Source of the DNA: Streptomyces katrae
Lineage (GTDB): Bacteria > Actinomycetota > Actinomycetes > Streptomycetales > Streptomycetaceae
NCBI RefSeq assembly: GCF_000966975.1
Contig: NZ_JZWV01000016.1
Coordinates: 1 to 24,171 of the forward strand
DNA length: 24,171 nucleotides
Direction: 5' to 3'
Every line of letters begins with the position of its first letter. Within the stretch, counting starts at the first letter, position 1. A model generated the notes under the pieces. It saw only the letters and a list, made by a program, of their open reading frames with translations. It searched no databases and was not told where the DNA came from. Both the position numbers and the translations under genes were made by a program. This document shows, in pieces, positions 7,319-14,833 of the stretch.

Positions 7319-8119
7319 TCAGCGCCCGAGTTGTGACAGAACCTGACGGGGCCTGTTCGTGATGATCGCTTCTACACCCAGATCAGCGCATAGCTGAACA
7401 TCGTCCGGATCGTTCACGGTCCATACGTGTACGGAGTGCCCCGCGGCCTGGAGCTTGCGGATGAAGCCGGGGTGGTTGCGCACGATGCGCATGGCCGGCC
7501 CGGCGATCCGCACGCCGGCGGGCAGCCGCCCGTCGCGCATCCGTGGCGAGATGAACTGCATCAGATAGACGGTCGGGACCGTCGGAGCGGCCGCGCGCAC
7601 CCGGTGCAGGGAGCGGGCGGAGAAGCTCATCACCCGGACGGGGTGGGGGCCGTCGGCGGGCGGGGCGTCCAGCCCGAAGCGCTTGAGGAGGAAGAGCAGG
7701 CGCTCCTCCACCTGTCCGGCCCAGCGGGTCGGATGTTTCGTCTCGATCGCCAGTTGCACGGGCCGGCCCGCGTCGGCCACCAGCTCCAGCAGCCGCTCCA
7801 GGGTGAGCACGGAGGTGCGCTCGGGGTCCGCGTCCCAGTCGGGGGACTCCTCGCGGTCCCTCCAGGAGCCGAAGTCGAGGGCCGCCAGCTCGGCCAGCTC
7901 CAGGGCCGACACGGCGCCCCGGCCGTTGGAGGTGCGGTTCACCCGGCGGTCGTGGACGAGCACGAGATGGCCGTCGGCGGTCAGCCGGATGTCGCATTCG
8001 AGGGCGTCGGCGCCGTCCTCTATGGCCTTCCGGTAGGCGGCCAGGGTGTGCTCGGGAGCATCCTCCGAGGCGCCGCGGTGGGCGACGACCTGGATGGGGT
8101 GCGGCGTTGCGTGGGTCAC
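7319..8119 (-). CDS. Glycerophosphodiester phosphodiesterase
   Basis: Predicted to hydrolyse glycerophosphodiesters from phospholipid turnover to glycerol 3-phosphate and an alcohol. The 266-residue TIM barrel carries the family residues: H14-R15 (VVAHRGASED), E41 and D43 (ECDIRLTADG), H56-D57 (LVHDRRVNRTS) as the general-acid region, E126 and K128 (IETKHP), and a terminal HVWTVND strand then EAIITNRP. There is no signal peptide, so it should act in the cytoplasm. The start is GTG 8119: homology begins a few residues later and no in-frame ATG lies close by. The ribosome binding site is poor and the transcript may be nearly leaderless. It is divergent from htrA. I see no clear terminator in the 7147-7318 gap downstream. 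Confidence 0.9.
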   Translation of the reverse strand: MTHATPHPIQVVAHRGASEDAPEHTLAAYRKAIEDGADALECDIRLTADGHLVLVHDRRVNRTSNGRGAVSALELAELAALDFGSWRDREESPDWDADPERTSVLTLERLLELVADAGRPVQLAIETKHPTRWAGQVEERLLFLLKRFGLDAPPADGPHPVRVMSFSARSLHRVRAAAPTVPTVYLMQFISPRMRDGRLPAGVRIAGPAMRIVRNHPGFIRKLQAAGHSVHVWTVNDPDDVQLCADLGVEAIITNRPRQVLSQLGR

Positions 8120-8385
8120 CCGGTCATGGTGCCACCGAGGAGCCCCCGCGCGTCGGGGTGACTCCTGGAGGTCTGTCCTATATGTCGGATATAAAGGGAG
8201 GCGGTGGACGCACAGGTCCGGCTTACAGTGCTCTGACGGGCCATGGGAAAGGCTTCGCCCTGGAACTTCTACGGCGCGTCGAACGTTCAGTCGGACCGAT
8301 GCCCGGAGGGTATCGGATCGATTTCGCCCGATATTTCCAGCAGCCGTTTGGCCGTGTAAGCCGTGTGTGACGAGGAGAGAGCGCT
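8120..8385. promoter_or_regulatory. Divergent promoter region with a TATCGG-N11-CCGATA inverted repeat
   Basis: This 266-bp gap separates the phosphodiesterase gene from htrA and should hold both promoters. A perfect 6-bp inverted repeat, TATCGG (8311-8316) and CCGATA (8328-8333), lies 53 bases before the htrA start. A second AT-rich palindromic patch, TATAT-N5-ATATA, is at about 8180-8194. GAACGTTC at 8281 is a third small palindrome. I cannot assign a promoter hexamer pair with confidence. Confidence 0.4.
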
Positions 8386-9891
8386 GTGAGCACCGAGAAC
8401 GAGGGCACCGCGGCCCCGACGCCCCCCGCGGCCCCGTCCGCACCCCCCGTGCCGGTGGCCGCCTCCACCCCCGACCCGGCCGCGCCGGCTCCCCAGGACG
8501 CCCCGGCGCAGGCTTCGGGCGCCGAGCACACCCAGCAGCTTCCTCCCACCCCGCCGGCGCCCCCCGCCGCGCCCCCGGCGTACGGCCACGAGCAGGCCCC
8601 GGCCGGCCAGCCGGCGCCCCCGGTCCAGCCCGCGCCCCCCGTTCACCCGGCGGCCCCGTACGGCGCGGAGGCCTGGCCCCCGCCGCCGCCGGCGGTCCCC
8701 GGTTACGGCGGCGGCCAGGGAGGCGGTGCCTGGGGCGTTCCGCTCACCGCCGACGGCACCCCGCAGCCCAAGCCGAAGGGCCGGGGCGGTCTGATCGCGG
8801 CGGTCCTCGTGGCGGCCCTCCTCGCGGGCGGCGTGGGCGGCGGCGTGGGCTACTGGGCGGCCCAGCGCGACCACAGCGGTTCGGGCTCGACCACCATCAG
8901 CGCGCCCAGCACCCCCAAGGACCTCAAGCGGGACGCCGGCTCGGTCGCGGGCCTCGCCGCCGCCGCGCTGCCCAGTGTCGTCACCATCGAGGCCTCCGCC
9001 GGGGACGGCGAGGGCGGCACCGGCACCGGGTTCGTCTACGACGAACAGGGCCACATCCTCACCAACAACCACGTGGTGGCATCCGCGGCCAACGGCGGCA
9101 AGCTCTCCGCCACCTTCTCCGACGGGAAGAAGTACGAGGCCGAGGTCGTGGGCCGGGCCCAGGGCTATGACGTGGCCGTCATCAAGCTGAAGAACCCGCC
9201 GTCCAACCTCAAGCCGCTGGCGCTCGGCGACTCGGACAAGGTCGCGGTCGGCGATCCGACCATCGCCATCGGAGCCCCCTTCGGCCTCTCCAACACGGTC
9301 ACCACCGGCATCATCAGCGCGAAGAACCGCCCGGTGGCCTCCGGTGACGGCTCCGGCGGCAAGAACTCGTACATGAGCGCGCTGCAGACGGACGCCTCCA
9401 TCAACCCCGGCAACTCCGGCGGTCCGCTGATCGACGGCCGCGGCGCGGTCATCGGCATCAACTCGGCGATCCAGTCCGCCGGCAATGGCGGCTTCGGCGG
9501 CGGCCAGGCAGGCTCGATCGGCCTCGGCTTCGCCATCCCGATCAACCAGGCCAAGAACGTCGCCAAGTCCCTGATCGACACGGGCAAGCCGGTCTACCCG
9601 GTGATCTCCGTCTCCGTGGACCTCCAGGCCAAGACGGACGGCGCCAAGATCTCCGAGCAGGGCGCTCCGGCGAACGAGCTGGTGGACCCGAACGGCCCGG
9701 CCGGCAAGGCGGGACTCAAGCCCGGTGACGTGATCACGGAGTTCGGCGGCAAGCAGGTCGACAGCGGCCCGACCCTGATCAGCCTCATCTGGACGTACAA
9801 GCCGGGTGACACCGTGAAGCTGACCTATGTGCGCGGCGGCAAGCCGACCACGGTCGACATCACGCTCGGTTCGCGCGTCGGGGACAAGTAG
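8386..9891 (+). CDS. HtrA/DegP-type membrane-anchored serine protease with PDZ domain
   Basis: Envelope quality-control protease predicted to degrade misfolded exported proteins. In the 501-residue product, residues 1-130 are a Pro/Ala-rich cytoplasmic tail, about 136-157 form one membrane helix (LIAAVLVAALLAGGVGGGVG), about 190-385 are the S1C chymotrypsin fold and about 395-495 a single PDZ domain. The catalytic triad is H229 (TNNHVV), D262 (GYDVAVIKL) and S344 (INPGNSGGPL). Topology places the protease and PDZ outside. The start is GTG 8386, with GAGGAGAG eight bases upstream. Low-complexity tails of this kind are normal in Streptomyces HtrA-like proteins. The gene is monocistronic, closed by the hairpin at 9923, and may be controlled through the inverted repeat at 8311. 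Confidence 0.94.
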   Translation: MSTENEGTAAPTPPAAPSAPPVPVAASTPDPAAPAPQDAPAQASGAEHTQQLPPTPPAPPAAPPAYGHEQAPAGQPAPPVQPAPPVHPAAPYGAEAWPPPPPAVPGYGGGQGGGAWGVPLTADGTPQPKPKGRGGLIAAVLVAALLAGGVGGGVGYWAAQRDHSGSGSTTISAPSTPKDLKRDAGSVAGLAAAALPSVVTIEASAGDGEGGTGTGFVYDEQGHILTNNHVVASAANGGKLSATFSDGKKYEAEVVGRAQGYDVAVIKLKNPPSNLKPLALGDSDKVAVGDPTIAIGAPFGLSNTVTTGIISAKNRPVASGDGSGGKNSYMSALQTDASINPGNSGGPLIDGRGAVIGINSAIQSAGNGGFGGGQAGSIGLGFAIPINQAKNVAKSLIDTGKPVYPVISVSVDLQAKTDGAKISEQGAPANELVDPNGPAGKAGLKPGDVITEFGGKQVDSGPTLISLIWTYKPGDTVKLTYVRGGKPTTVDITLGSRVGDK

Positions 9892-9922
9892 GCAAGTAGC
9901 GGCCGCTCGACGGTGACTTGAC

Positions 9923-9962
9923 GGGAGGGGTCGTGGCCGGGAATGCGGCTACGGCCCCTCCC
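9923..9962 (+). terminator. Strong intrinsic terminator after htrA
   Basis: GGGAGGGG (9923-9930) pairs perfectly with CCCCTCCC (9955-9962), and the stem continues inward through CGT/ACG and GCCG/CGGC with two mismatched or wobble positions to a 6-base loop. There is no long T-run. It ends only 22 bases before the LysR start. Confidence 0.82.
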
Positions 9963-9984
9963 AATATCTGCTTATGCTTCGCTG

Positions 9985-10890
9985 GTGTTCGATTCACGGC
10001 ACATACGGACATTCCACGAAGTGGTCGCCTCGGGTTCCTACTCGGCCGCCGCTCGCGTTCTGGGCTACACCCAGCCCGCGATCACCCAGCAGATGAAAGC
10101 CCTGGAACGGGCCGTCGGCACACCGCTGTTCACCCGTGTGGGCCGGAAGATGAAGCTCACCGAGGCCGGTGAGTCCCTGGCCAGGCACGCCGAGTCCATC
10201 CTCGGCAGCCTCTCGGCCGCCGAGGCCCAGCTGAAGGCGTACACGAGACTGCGCACCGGGCGCGTACGGGTCTGCGGGTTCCCCAGCGCCAACGTCACCC
10301 TGGTCCCGGAGGCCCTCAGCGGCCTCGCCAAGGACCATCCCGGAGTCCAGGTCGAGCTGCTGGAAGGGGAACCCCCGGAATCCCTGCGCAGACTCCAGCG
10401 CGGCGAGTGCGACATCACCCTGGCCTTCACCTACCCGGGGCTGCACGAGGAGGTCCCCGAGGAGGTGACCGAGGTCAGGCTGCTGGAGGACCAGCTGACG
10501 GTACTGCTGCCGACCGGGCACCCGCTGGCCCGGCGCCGGGCCGTGCACCTGGCGGACCTCGCCGAGGAGCAGTGGATCGCCGGCTGCCCGCGCTGCCGGG
10601 CGAACCTGCTGCACGAGTGCGCCGAACTGGGCTTCGTGCCCGACATCCGGTTCGCCACCGACGACAACCTGGTGGTCCAGAGCCTGGTCGCGCAGGGGCT
10701 GGGGGTGGCGATGATGCCTGCCCTGGTCCTGCCCTCGCTCTCGCTGAGCCGGGTCTGCGGCCGGGTGCTGGAGCCCGCCGCCCGCCGTCACATCGCCGCG
10801 TACGTCTACCGCGACCACCTGCGGATCCCGGCGACGGCCGTGGTCCTCGACGAGCTGAAGCGGGCCGCCTCGAACCGGGTCGGCTGCTGA
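9985..10890 (+). CDS. LysR-family transcriptional regulator
   Basis: The 301-residue regulator has an N-terminal winged helix-turn-helix (about 4-62; SYSAAARVLGYTQPAITQQ) and a two-lobed substrate-binding domain (about 90-295). GTG 9985 is chosen because the conserved VFDSRHIRTFHEVV begins there. No ribosome binding site is present and a TATGCT hexamer (9973-9978) ends six bases upstream, so the transcript is probably leaderless. The effector domain has clustered cysteines C201, C204 and C212 (AGCPRCRANLLHEC), unusual enough to suggest metal or redox sensing, though that is inference. It lies directly upstream of cysteine dioxygenase and the YeiH exporter in the same direction, the obvious candidate targets; a partial inverted repeat ATAAC-N4-GTTGG sits at 10946-10959 in the gap. 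Confidence 0.92.
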   Translation: MFDSRHIRTFHEVVASGSYSAAARVLGYTQPAITQQMKALERAVGTPLFTRVGRKMKLTEAGESLARHAESILGSLSAAEAQLKAYTRLRTGRVRVCGFPSANVTLVPEALSGLAKDHPGVQVELLEGEPPESLRRLQRGECDITLAFTYPGLHEEVPEEVTEVRLLEDQLTVLLPTGHPLARRRAVHLADLAEEQWIAGCPRCRANLLHECAELGFVPDIRFATDDNLVVQSLVAQGLGVAMMPALVLPSLSLSRVCGRVLEPAARRHIAAYVYRDHLRIPATAVVLDELKRAASNRVGC

Positions 10891-10945
10891 CTCCGGGCAG
10901 TCGTCCACCGCCCCGATCCATAAGCGGGATTTGGGTTTTCAGGTC

Positions 10946-10959
10946 ATAACTGTCGTTGG
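10946..10959. promoter_or_regulatory. Candidate LysR-type binding site upstream of cysteine dioxygenase
   Basis: ATAAC-TGTC-GTTGG is an imperfect inverted repeat (AAC/GTT core) in a locally AT-rich stretch 33 bases ahead of the dioxygenase ATG. It fits the loose interrupted-palindrome form bound by LysR proteins. It is the only such element I see in the gap. Confidence 0.3.
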
Positions 10960-10991
10960 ACGTGATGGATCGGCCGTCGGACGCTGCTCGT

Positions 10992-11540
10992 ATGACCACC
11001 ACCACGCCGGCCCGTACGACCACGAGGATGGCCGCCCTCGTCAGTGAGATCCGCACGGTCGTCGACCGGGGGCTGGCCCCCGATCTGACCGCCTACCTCG
11101 TCGGTGAGCGCCTCGCCCCGCACCTGGGCGCCTCCGATCTGCTGACCGCGGAGCAGCAGGAGGGGGACCCGGAGAACTACCGGCAGCACGTCCTGCACGC
11201 GGAGCCCGACGGCAGCTTCTCGGTGGTCGCCCTGGTCTGGATGCCGGGCCAGGAGACCTGCATCCACGACCACGTGTCGTGGTGCGTGGCCGGTGTGCAC
11301 CAGGGTGAGGAGAGCGAGCGCCGCTACCGGCTCGCGCCCGGCACGGACGCCGCCCGTCTGGTGGCCACCGAGGACGTGGTCAACGCCCAGGGCGAGGTCT
11401 GCGGCTTCGCCCCGCCCGGGGACATCCACAGGGTCCGCAACTCCTGTACCAGCACGGCGATATCGATCCACGTCTACGGGGCCGACGTCTCCCGCCTGGG
11501 CAGTAGCATCCGCCGCGTCTACACGCTCCCCGTCGACTGA
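10992..11540 (+). CDS. Cysteine dioxygenase (cupin)
   Basis: Predicted non-haem iron enzyme oxidising L-cysteine to cysteine sulfinate in the cytosol, a route toward sulfite or taurine. The 182-residue product is a single cupin with the iron-binding 3-His set H92 and H94 (CIHDHVSW) and H146 (DIHRVRN), so the catalytic metal site is intact. The start ATG 10992 opens a Thr-rich leader (MTTTTPARTTTRMAALV); an in-frame ATG 12 codons earlier lacks a ribosome binding site and crosses the promoter area. Its stop shares one base with the start of the exporter gene (TGATG), so translation is coupled. Bacterial 3-mercaptopropionate dioxygenases share the fold, so the exact thiol substrate is not certain. 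Confidence 0.9.
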   Translation: MTTTTPARTTTRMAALVSEIRTVVDRGLAPDLTAYLVGERLAPHLGASDLLTAEQQEGDPENYRQHVLHAEPDGSFSVVALVWMPGQETCIHDHVSWCVAGVHQGEESERRYRLAPGTDAARLVATEDVVNAQGEVCGFAPPGDIHRVRNSCTSTAISIHVYGADVSRLGSSIRRVYTLPVD

Positions 11541-12586
11541 TGGCCCTCCTCCACCGCCCGCAGAGCGAGGCGGCCCCCGTTGTTTCACGTGAAACACCCA
11601 CTCCCTGGCCGGGTTTGGGGCTGGCGGCCGGCGGCGCCCTGGTGGCCTGGTGCGTGCACCGGCTGGTCCCCGGTATTCCGATGCTGACCGCCTCGGTGGT
11701 GCTCGGCATCGCGGTGGCCCACATCCCCGGCGTACGGACCGTCGTACGCGGACCGGCGCGCCCGGGCCTGTCCCTGGCCGGACGGCGGCTGATGCGGATC
11801 GGCATCGTCCTGCTGGGCCTGGGGCTCGGCCTGGACCAGGTGCTCCGGCTGGGCTGGGCGACGGTGGCCATGGTGAGCGCGGTGGTCGCGGCCACCTTCT
11901 TCGGCACGGTGTGGCTGGGGCGCCGCCTCGGGCTCCCCGGCGACCAGCCCCTGTTGATCGCCACCGGTTACTCCATATGCGGGGCCTCGGCCATCGGCGC
12001 CGTGAGCGAGGTGTCCGGGAGCGACGAGGAGGACGTGGCCGCCTCGGTGGCTCTGGTCACCCTCTGCGGAACGCTCGCGATCGCCGTACTGCCCCTGCTC
12101 CAAGGACCCTTGGGTCTCTCCGACCTGTCCTTCGGCCGCTGGGTGGGCGCCAGTGTCCACGACGTCGGACAGGTGGTGGCGACGGCTCAGACCGCCGGTC
12201 CCGCCGCGCTCGGCGAGGCGGTGCTGGTCAAGCTGATGCGGGTGGCCCTGCTGGCCCCGCTGGTGGCGGCCGTGGCCTTCTCGATGCGGGCCCGGCGGCG
12301 CGGCGTACGCACCTCCTCGGGGAAGCGGCCGGCCCCGGTGCCCCTCTTCGTCGCCGGATTCCTGGCGGCCGCCGCGCTGCGGGCGACGGGCCTGCTGCCC
12401 CATGTGGCCCTGGACTGGGCGCACACGGCGCAGGAGGCGCTCCTGGCCGCGGCCCTGTTCGGGCTGGGCAGCGCCGTCCACCTGCCGACCCTGGCCCGTA
12501 CCGGCGGGCGCGCCGCGCTCCTGGGTCTGGGGGCCTGGGTGGTGGTGGCGGGCGTCTCCTACGCCGGAGTGCTGGTGACCACATGA
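11540..12586 (+). CDS. YeiH-family putative sulfate/sulfite exporter
   Basis: The 348-residue integral membrane protein of the YeiH (UPF0324) family has about ten hydrophobic segments, from LGLAAGGALVAWCVHRL through LMRIGIVLLGLGLGL and TVAMVSAVVAATFFG to the final ALLGLGAWVVVAGVSYAGV. The family signature region (ATGYSICGASAIGAV, then DEEDVAASVALVTLCGT) is clear. The family is widely annotated as a sulfate/sulfite exporter, though transport is not well proven. Placement one base overlapping cysteine dioxygenase supports disposal of sulfite or sulfate from cysteine oxidation. There is no ribosome binding site of its own; translational coupling is likely. Codons for VVSRET near the N-terminus form a perfect parS site. 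Confidence 0.9.
   Translation: MALLHRPQSEAAPVVSRETPTPWPGLGLAAGGALVAWCVHRLVPGIPMLTASVVLGIAVAHIPGVRTVVRGPARPGLSLAGRRLMRIGIVLLGLGLGLDQVLRLGWATVAMVSAVVAATFFGTVWLGRRLGLPGDQPLLIATGYSICGASAIGAVSEVSGSDEEDVAASVALVTLCGTLAIAVLPLLQGPLGLSDLSFGRWVGASVHDVGQVVATAQTAGPAALGEAVLVKLMRVALLAPLVAAVAFSMRARRRGVRTSSGKRPAPVPLFVAGFLAAAALRATGLLPHVALDWAHTAQEALLAAALFGLGSAVHLPTLARTGGRAALLGLGAWVVVAGVSYAGVLVTT
11581..11596. other. parS: parS centromere site (ParB binding), inside a coding sequence
   Basis: TGTTTCACGTGAAACA is a perfect 16-bp palindrome identical to the Streptomyces parS consensus bound by ParB. It lies within codons 14-19 of the YeiH-family gene and encodes Val-Val-Ser-Arg-Glu-Thr. In Streptomyces, parS sites cluster around oriC and nucleate segregation complexes. 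Confidence 0.95.
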
Positions 12587-12597
12587 CCGCTTGAACC

Positions 12598-12652
12598 AGG
12601 GGGAGTTGGCCATTTCCTGGCCGGAACCGACCGAACGTCCGGACTGCCCCCT
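12598..12652 (+). terminator. Possible structured terminator after the exporter gene
   Basis: AGGGGGAGT (12598-12606) can pair with ACTGCCCCCT (12643-12652) with a one-base bulge, enclosing a GGCCA-N5-TGGCC hairpin (12608-12622). It starts 12 bases after the stop. No T-run follows. This is weaker than the other terminators listed. Confidence 0.4.
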
Positions 12653-12698
12653 GACTTCTCGGGCTCCCCGTGCGACCCTGCCCGCGCAAGCCGCACCG

Positions 12699-12730
12699 CC
12701 GCACAGCCGCACAGCCGCACAGTCGAACAG
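12699..12730. repeat. 8-bp short tandem repeat
   Basis: CCGCACAG is present three times in tandem, followed by the degenerate copy TCGAACAG, in the leader region of the secreted protease gene. It is short enough to vary in number between strains. Confidence 0.6.
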
Positions 12731-12805
12731 CCGATCCGCACCGACAGCTCTTCACCCCACCCTGCCCGGATCCGTCCGGTCCGGGCACGGCAGAAGGAGT
12801 CCTGC

Positions 12806-13744
12806 GTGAATCGTCATCGCACGGCGCTGTCCGCCCTCCTCGCCGCCGCCGCTCTGCTCACGGGCGCCCTGGCGGCGGCCTCCCCCTCGGCGGCCGCGGA
12901 TCCGCCCTCCTCGTTCCGGCCGGGGCAGACCCCCGGCTTCTGGACGGCCGAGCGGATGCGCCAGGCCACCCCGCTCGACGTGACGGCCTCCCCGGGCGGG
13001 GCGCGCACGGCGCCCGTGCCGGCGGCCCCGCCCACCCGGGTGCCCCCGACCTCCCCGACGGCGTTCCCGCAGGCCGGCGGCGCCTGGACGGGCGGCGGCG
13101 CGGTCGTGAAGACCTCGGGCCGGGTGTTCTTCACCTTCCAGGGCCGCACGGCCTCCTGCTCGGGCGACTCCATCACCAGCCAGAACGGCAGCACGGTCAT
13201 CACGGCCGGGCACTGCGTGAAGTACCAGGGCGCCTGGCACACGAACTGGATCTTCGTCCCGGGCTACGACAACGGCAATGCCCCGTACGGCCAGTGGGCG
13301 GCCACCAAGACCCTCGCCACCGACCAGTGGGCGGCGAGCGAGGACATGAACATGGACGTGGGCCTCGCCGTCGTCGCCCCGCTGAACGGCCGGACGCTCA
13401 GCCAGACCGTCGGCGCCCAGGGCATCCAGTTCAACGGCGGCTACAACAAGAAGATGTACTCCTTCGGCTTCCCGGCGGCCGCACCCTACGACGGCACCAA
13501 GCTCGTCTACTGCAGCGCCAACACGGGCAAGGACTTCCTGCTCACCAAGGACCACAGCATGTCCTGCAACATGACCGGAGGCTCCAGCGGAGGCCCCTGG
13601 TTCCAGGACTTCGACGAGTCGACGGGTCTGGGGACGCAGGTCTCGGTGAACAGCTTCGGCTACAACTTCCTGCCGAACACGATGTTCGGGCCGTACTTCG
13701 GCCCCGAGGCCAAGGCGGCCTACGACAAGGCCCAGACCTCCTGA
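12806..13744 (+). CDS. Secreted trypsin-like serine protease (S1 family)
   Basis: The 312-residue product has a cleavable signal peptide of about 31 residues (basic MNRHR, Ala/Leu-rich core, SAAA before DPPSS). A Pro/Ala/Thr-rich segment (about 32-92) follows that may act as propeptide or linker, then an S1-type domain. The catalytic triad is H136 (VITAGHCV), D184 (NMDVGLAVV) and S261 (GGSSGGP). Cysteines near the His (ASCSGDS, GHC) and before the Ser (VYCSAN, MSCNM) suggest two disulfides. The start is GTG 12806, with AGAAGGAG seven bases upstream. The substrate is unknown; the domain resembles the actinobacterial V8/trypsin-like peptidases secreted during growth or development. It is monocistronic, between the sulfur operon and tRNA-Ser. 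Confidence 0.9.
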   Translation: MNRHRTALSALLAAAALLTGALAAASPSAAADPPSSFRPGQTPGFWTAERMRQATPLDVTASPGGARTAPVPAAPPTRVPPTSPTAFPQAGGAWTGGGAVVKTSGRVFFTFQGRTASCSGDSITSQNGSTVITAGHCVKYQGAWHTNWIFVPGYDNGNAPYGQWAATKTLATDQWAASEDMNMDVGLAVVAPLNGRTLSQTVGAQGIQFNGGYNKKMYSFGFPAAAPYDGTKLVYCSANTGKDFLLTKDHSMSCNMTGGSSGGPWFQDFDESTGLGTQVSVNSFGYNFLPNTMFGPYFGPEAKAAYDKAQTS

Positions 13745-13800
13745 CGTCCGGACCTCCTCCCGCCGCCACGGGCAACTCCCACCCCACCCACCCCCACATC

Positions 13801-13817
13801 CCGGTACTCTGTACCGG
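13801..13817 (+). terminator. Small perfect hairpin between the protease gene and tRNA-Ser
   Basis: CCGGTAC-TCT-GTACCGG is a 7-bp perfect inverted repeat with a 3-base loop, ending four bases before the tRNA. It could end the protease transcript, or belong to the tRNA promoter or 5' leader, as it also contains a TACTCT hexamer. Confidence 0.4.
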
Positions 13818-13820
13818 CCA

Positions 13821-13905
13821 GGTGGGTTGCCCGAGCGGCCTAAGGGAACGGTCTTGAAAACCGTCGTGGCGCGAGTCACCGTGGGTTCAAATCCCACACC
13901 CACCG
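13821..13905 (+). tRNA. tRNA-Ser (anticodon UGA)
   Basis: The 85-base class II tRNA has acceptor stem GGTGGGT / ACCCACC plus discriminator G, a D arm from CCCGAGCGGCC, anticodon stem ACGGT / ACCGT with loop CTTGAAA (anticodon TGA), a long variable arm (CGTGGCGCGAGTCACC), and T arm GTGGG-TTCAAAT-CCCAC. The long variable arm and anticodon both identify serine. The 3' CCA is not encoded (CAC follows). No adjacent integrase is present, so the site looks unoccupied. Confidence 0.97.
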
Positions 13906-13931
13906 CACCGAACCGGCGTAGCCGCCGACGA

Positions 13932-13964
13932 GAAGGGGCGCTCCTCATCGAGGGGCGCCCCTTC
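13932..13964 (+). terminator. Intrinsic terminator of tRNA-Ser
   Basis: A 10-bp perfect stem GAAGGGGCGC (13932-13941) / GCGCCCCTTC (13955-13964) with a 13-base loop lies 27 bases after the tRNA. Confidence 0.85.
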
Positions 13965-14120
13965 CGCGTGTCCTGCGGGTCCGTTCGCGGGGCCTTGGTC
14001 TTTCCGGGTGGTGTTTGTCAGAAGATCGGCGCGCGGCGCGAGAAGTGTGCGGTTGCGGACGCACCATGACGAATGTATTCAGATCCGCCCGTCGGAACAT
14101 CGCGAATCGAGGCGTTCGTC

Positions 14121-14447
14121 ATGACCCACCGCAGCAGCATCACGTCGATCTGGACCTCCCTGCTCTCCGCGCTGACGGCGCTCCTGGCCGCTCTCGGCCT
14201 GGTGGGGAAGACGGCTCGGGCGGGTGCTGTGCCGGTCGCGGCGGCCACTCCTTCGGCCCCCGTCGTGCGGCGGTCCGCCCCGGTTGCGCGGCGGACGTGG
14301 CGGGCGATGATGCGTGGCGGCTCGCTCCCGCCGACGATCAAGCAGCGGATCCGGGCCGAGGCCCACGGCAAGAGCCCGTCCGTGCGCCGGTCCGCCACCG
14401 CCGCCGCCCTCGCCCCCGACCGGGAGTCGGTCGCACTGGTCGCGTAG
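14121..14447 (+). CDS. Small conserved Streptomyces protein with N-terminal hydrophobic segment
   Basis: The 108-residue basic protein has a single hydrophobic stretch (residues 8-28, ITSIWTSLLSALTALLAALG) that may be a signal anchor. An Ala/Pro/Val-rich linker follows, then a short Arg-rich conserved block (TWRAMMRGGSLPPTIKQRI followed by RAEAHGKSPSVRR). That block resembles short Streptomyces proteins I recall as DUF6344, but I am not certain. The start is ATG 14121, where the hydrophobic segment fits a normal N-terminus; the ribosome binding site is weak, and an in-frame ATG at 14073 would add 16 residues. It is monocistronic, followed by a strong terminator at 14505. Function unknown. Confidence 0.7.
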   Translation: MTHRSSITSIWTSLLSALTALLAALGLVGKTARAGAVPVAAATPSAPVVRRSAPVARRTWRAMMRGGSLPPTIKQRIRAEAHGKSPSVRRSATAAALAPDRESVALVA

Positions 14448-14833
14448 GGGGGCTTGCTCCGGCGGATTCCGGGGGCGCGCGGGGGGCGTGAGGCTTGGTA
14501 CGGCAGGGCCGCAGGGCCGGGAGACGGTGGGGTTCCCGGACGGTGCGGCCCTTTTCGGCATGTCCAGGTCGGGTGAGTTTGCCGGAACGATTCGCCTCTC
14601 GCGCCGCACGGATTTTCGGCGTGACGAGAGCGATCAGCTGGGGCGGCAGAGGCGCATACCGCGTTTATCCCTTGTTGGTCATGCTTGCGGGGGAATAGCA
14701 GGCTGCGGGGTGGTTCGCCGGGGATTCGGTGGGCAACTCTGGACTCGCGACGTCGTCAGCACCGTGAACGACCGAGGCGGTCGGCCAACTGCCTTGGGAT
14801 GGACTCGACTTCGGTTTTCCTGGAGGACTCAGA
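14448..14833. other. Intergenic region upstream of the small secreted protein
   Basis: This 386-bp gap holds the terminator at 14505-14555. The remaining 280 bp of lower-GC sequence (TTTT, TTTATCC and GGGGAATAGC patches) is presumably the promoter and a long leader for the secreted-protein gene. I see no credible short ORF with a ribosome binding site and cannot assign promoter hexamers. Confidence 0.55.
14505..14555 (+). terminator. Strong intrinsic terminator with T-run
   Basis: The outer 9-bp stem AGGGCCGCA (14505-14513) / TGCGGCCCT (14544-14552) encloses a second stem CCGGGA / TCCCGG, and TTTT follows immediately. It closes the 14121-14447 gene 58 bases after its stop. Confidence 0.85.

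Noticed and set aside
13821..13905. tRNA-Ser as the edge of an integrated element
   Set aside because: No integrase, excisionase or 3'-tRNA direct repeat is visible on either side; the flanking genes look like ordinary Streptomyces chromosome.
12752..13948. Long minus-strand ORF over the secreted protease and tRNA
   Set aside because: It overlaps a confident protease with an intact catalytic triad and reads through a tRNA; antisense artefact.
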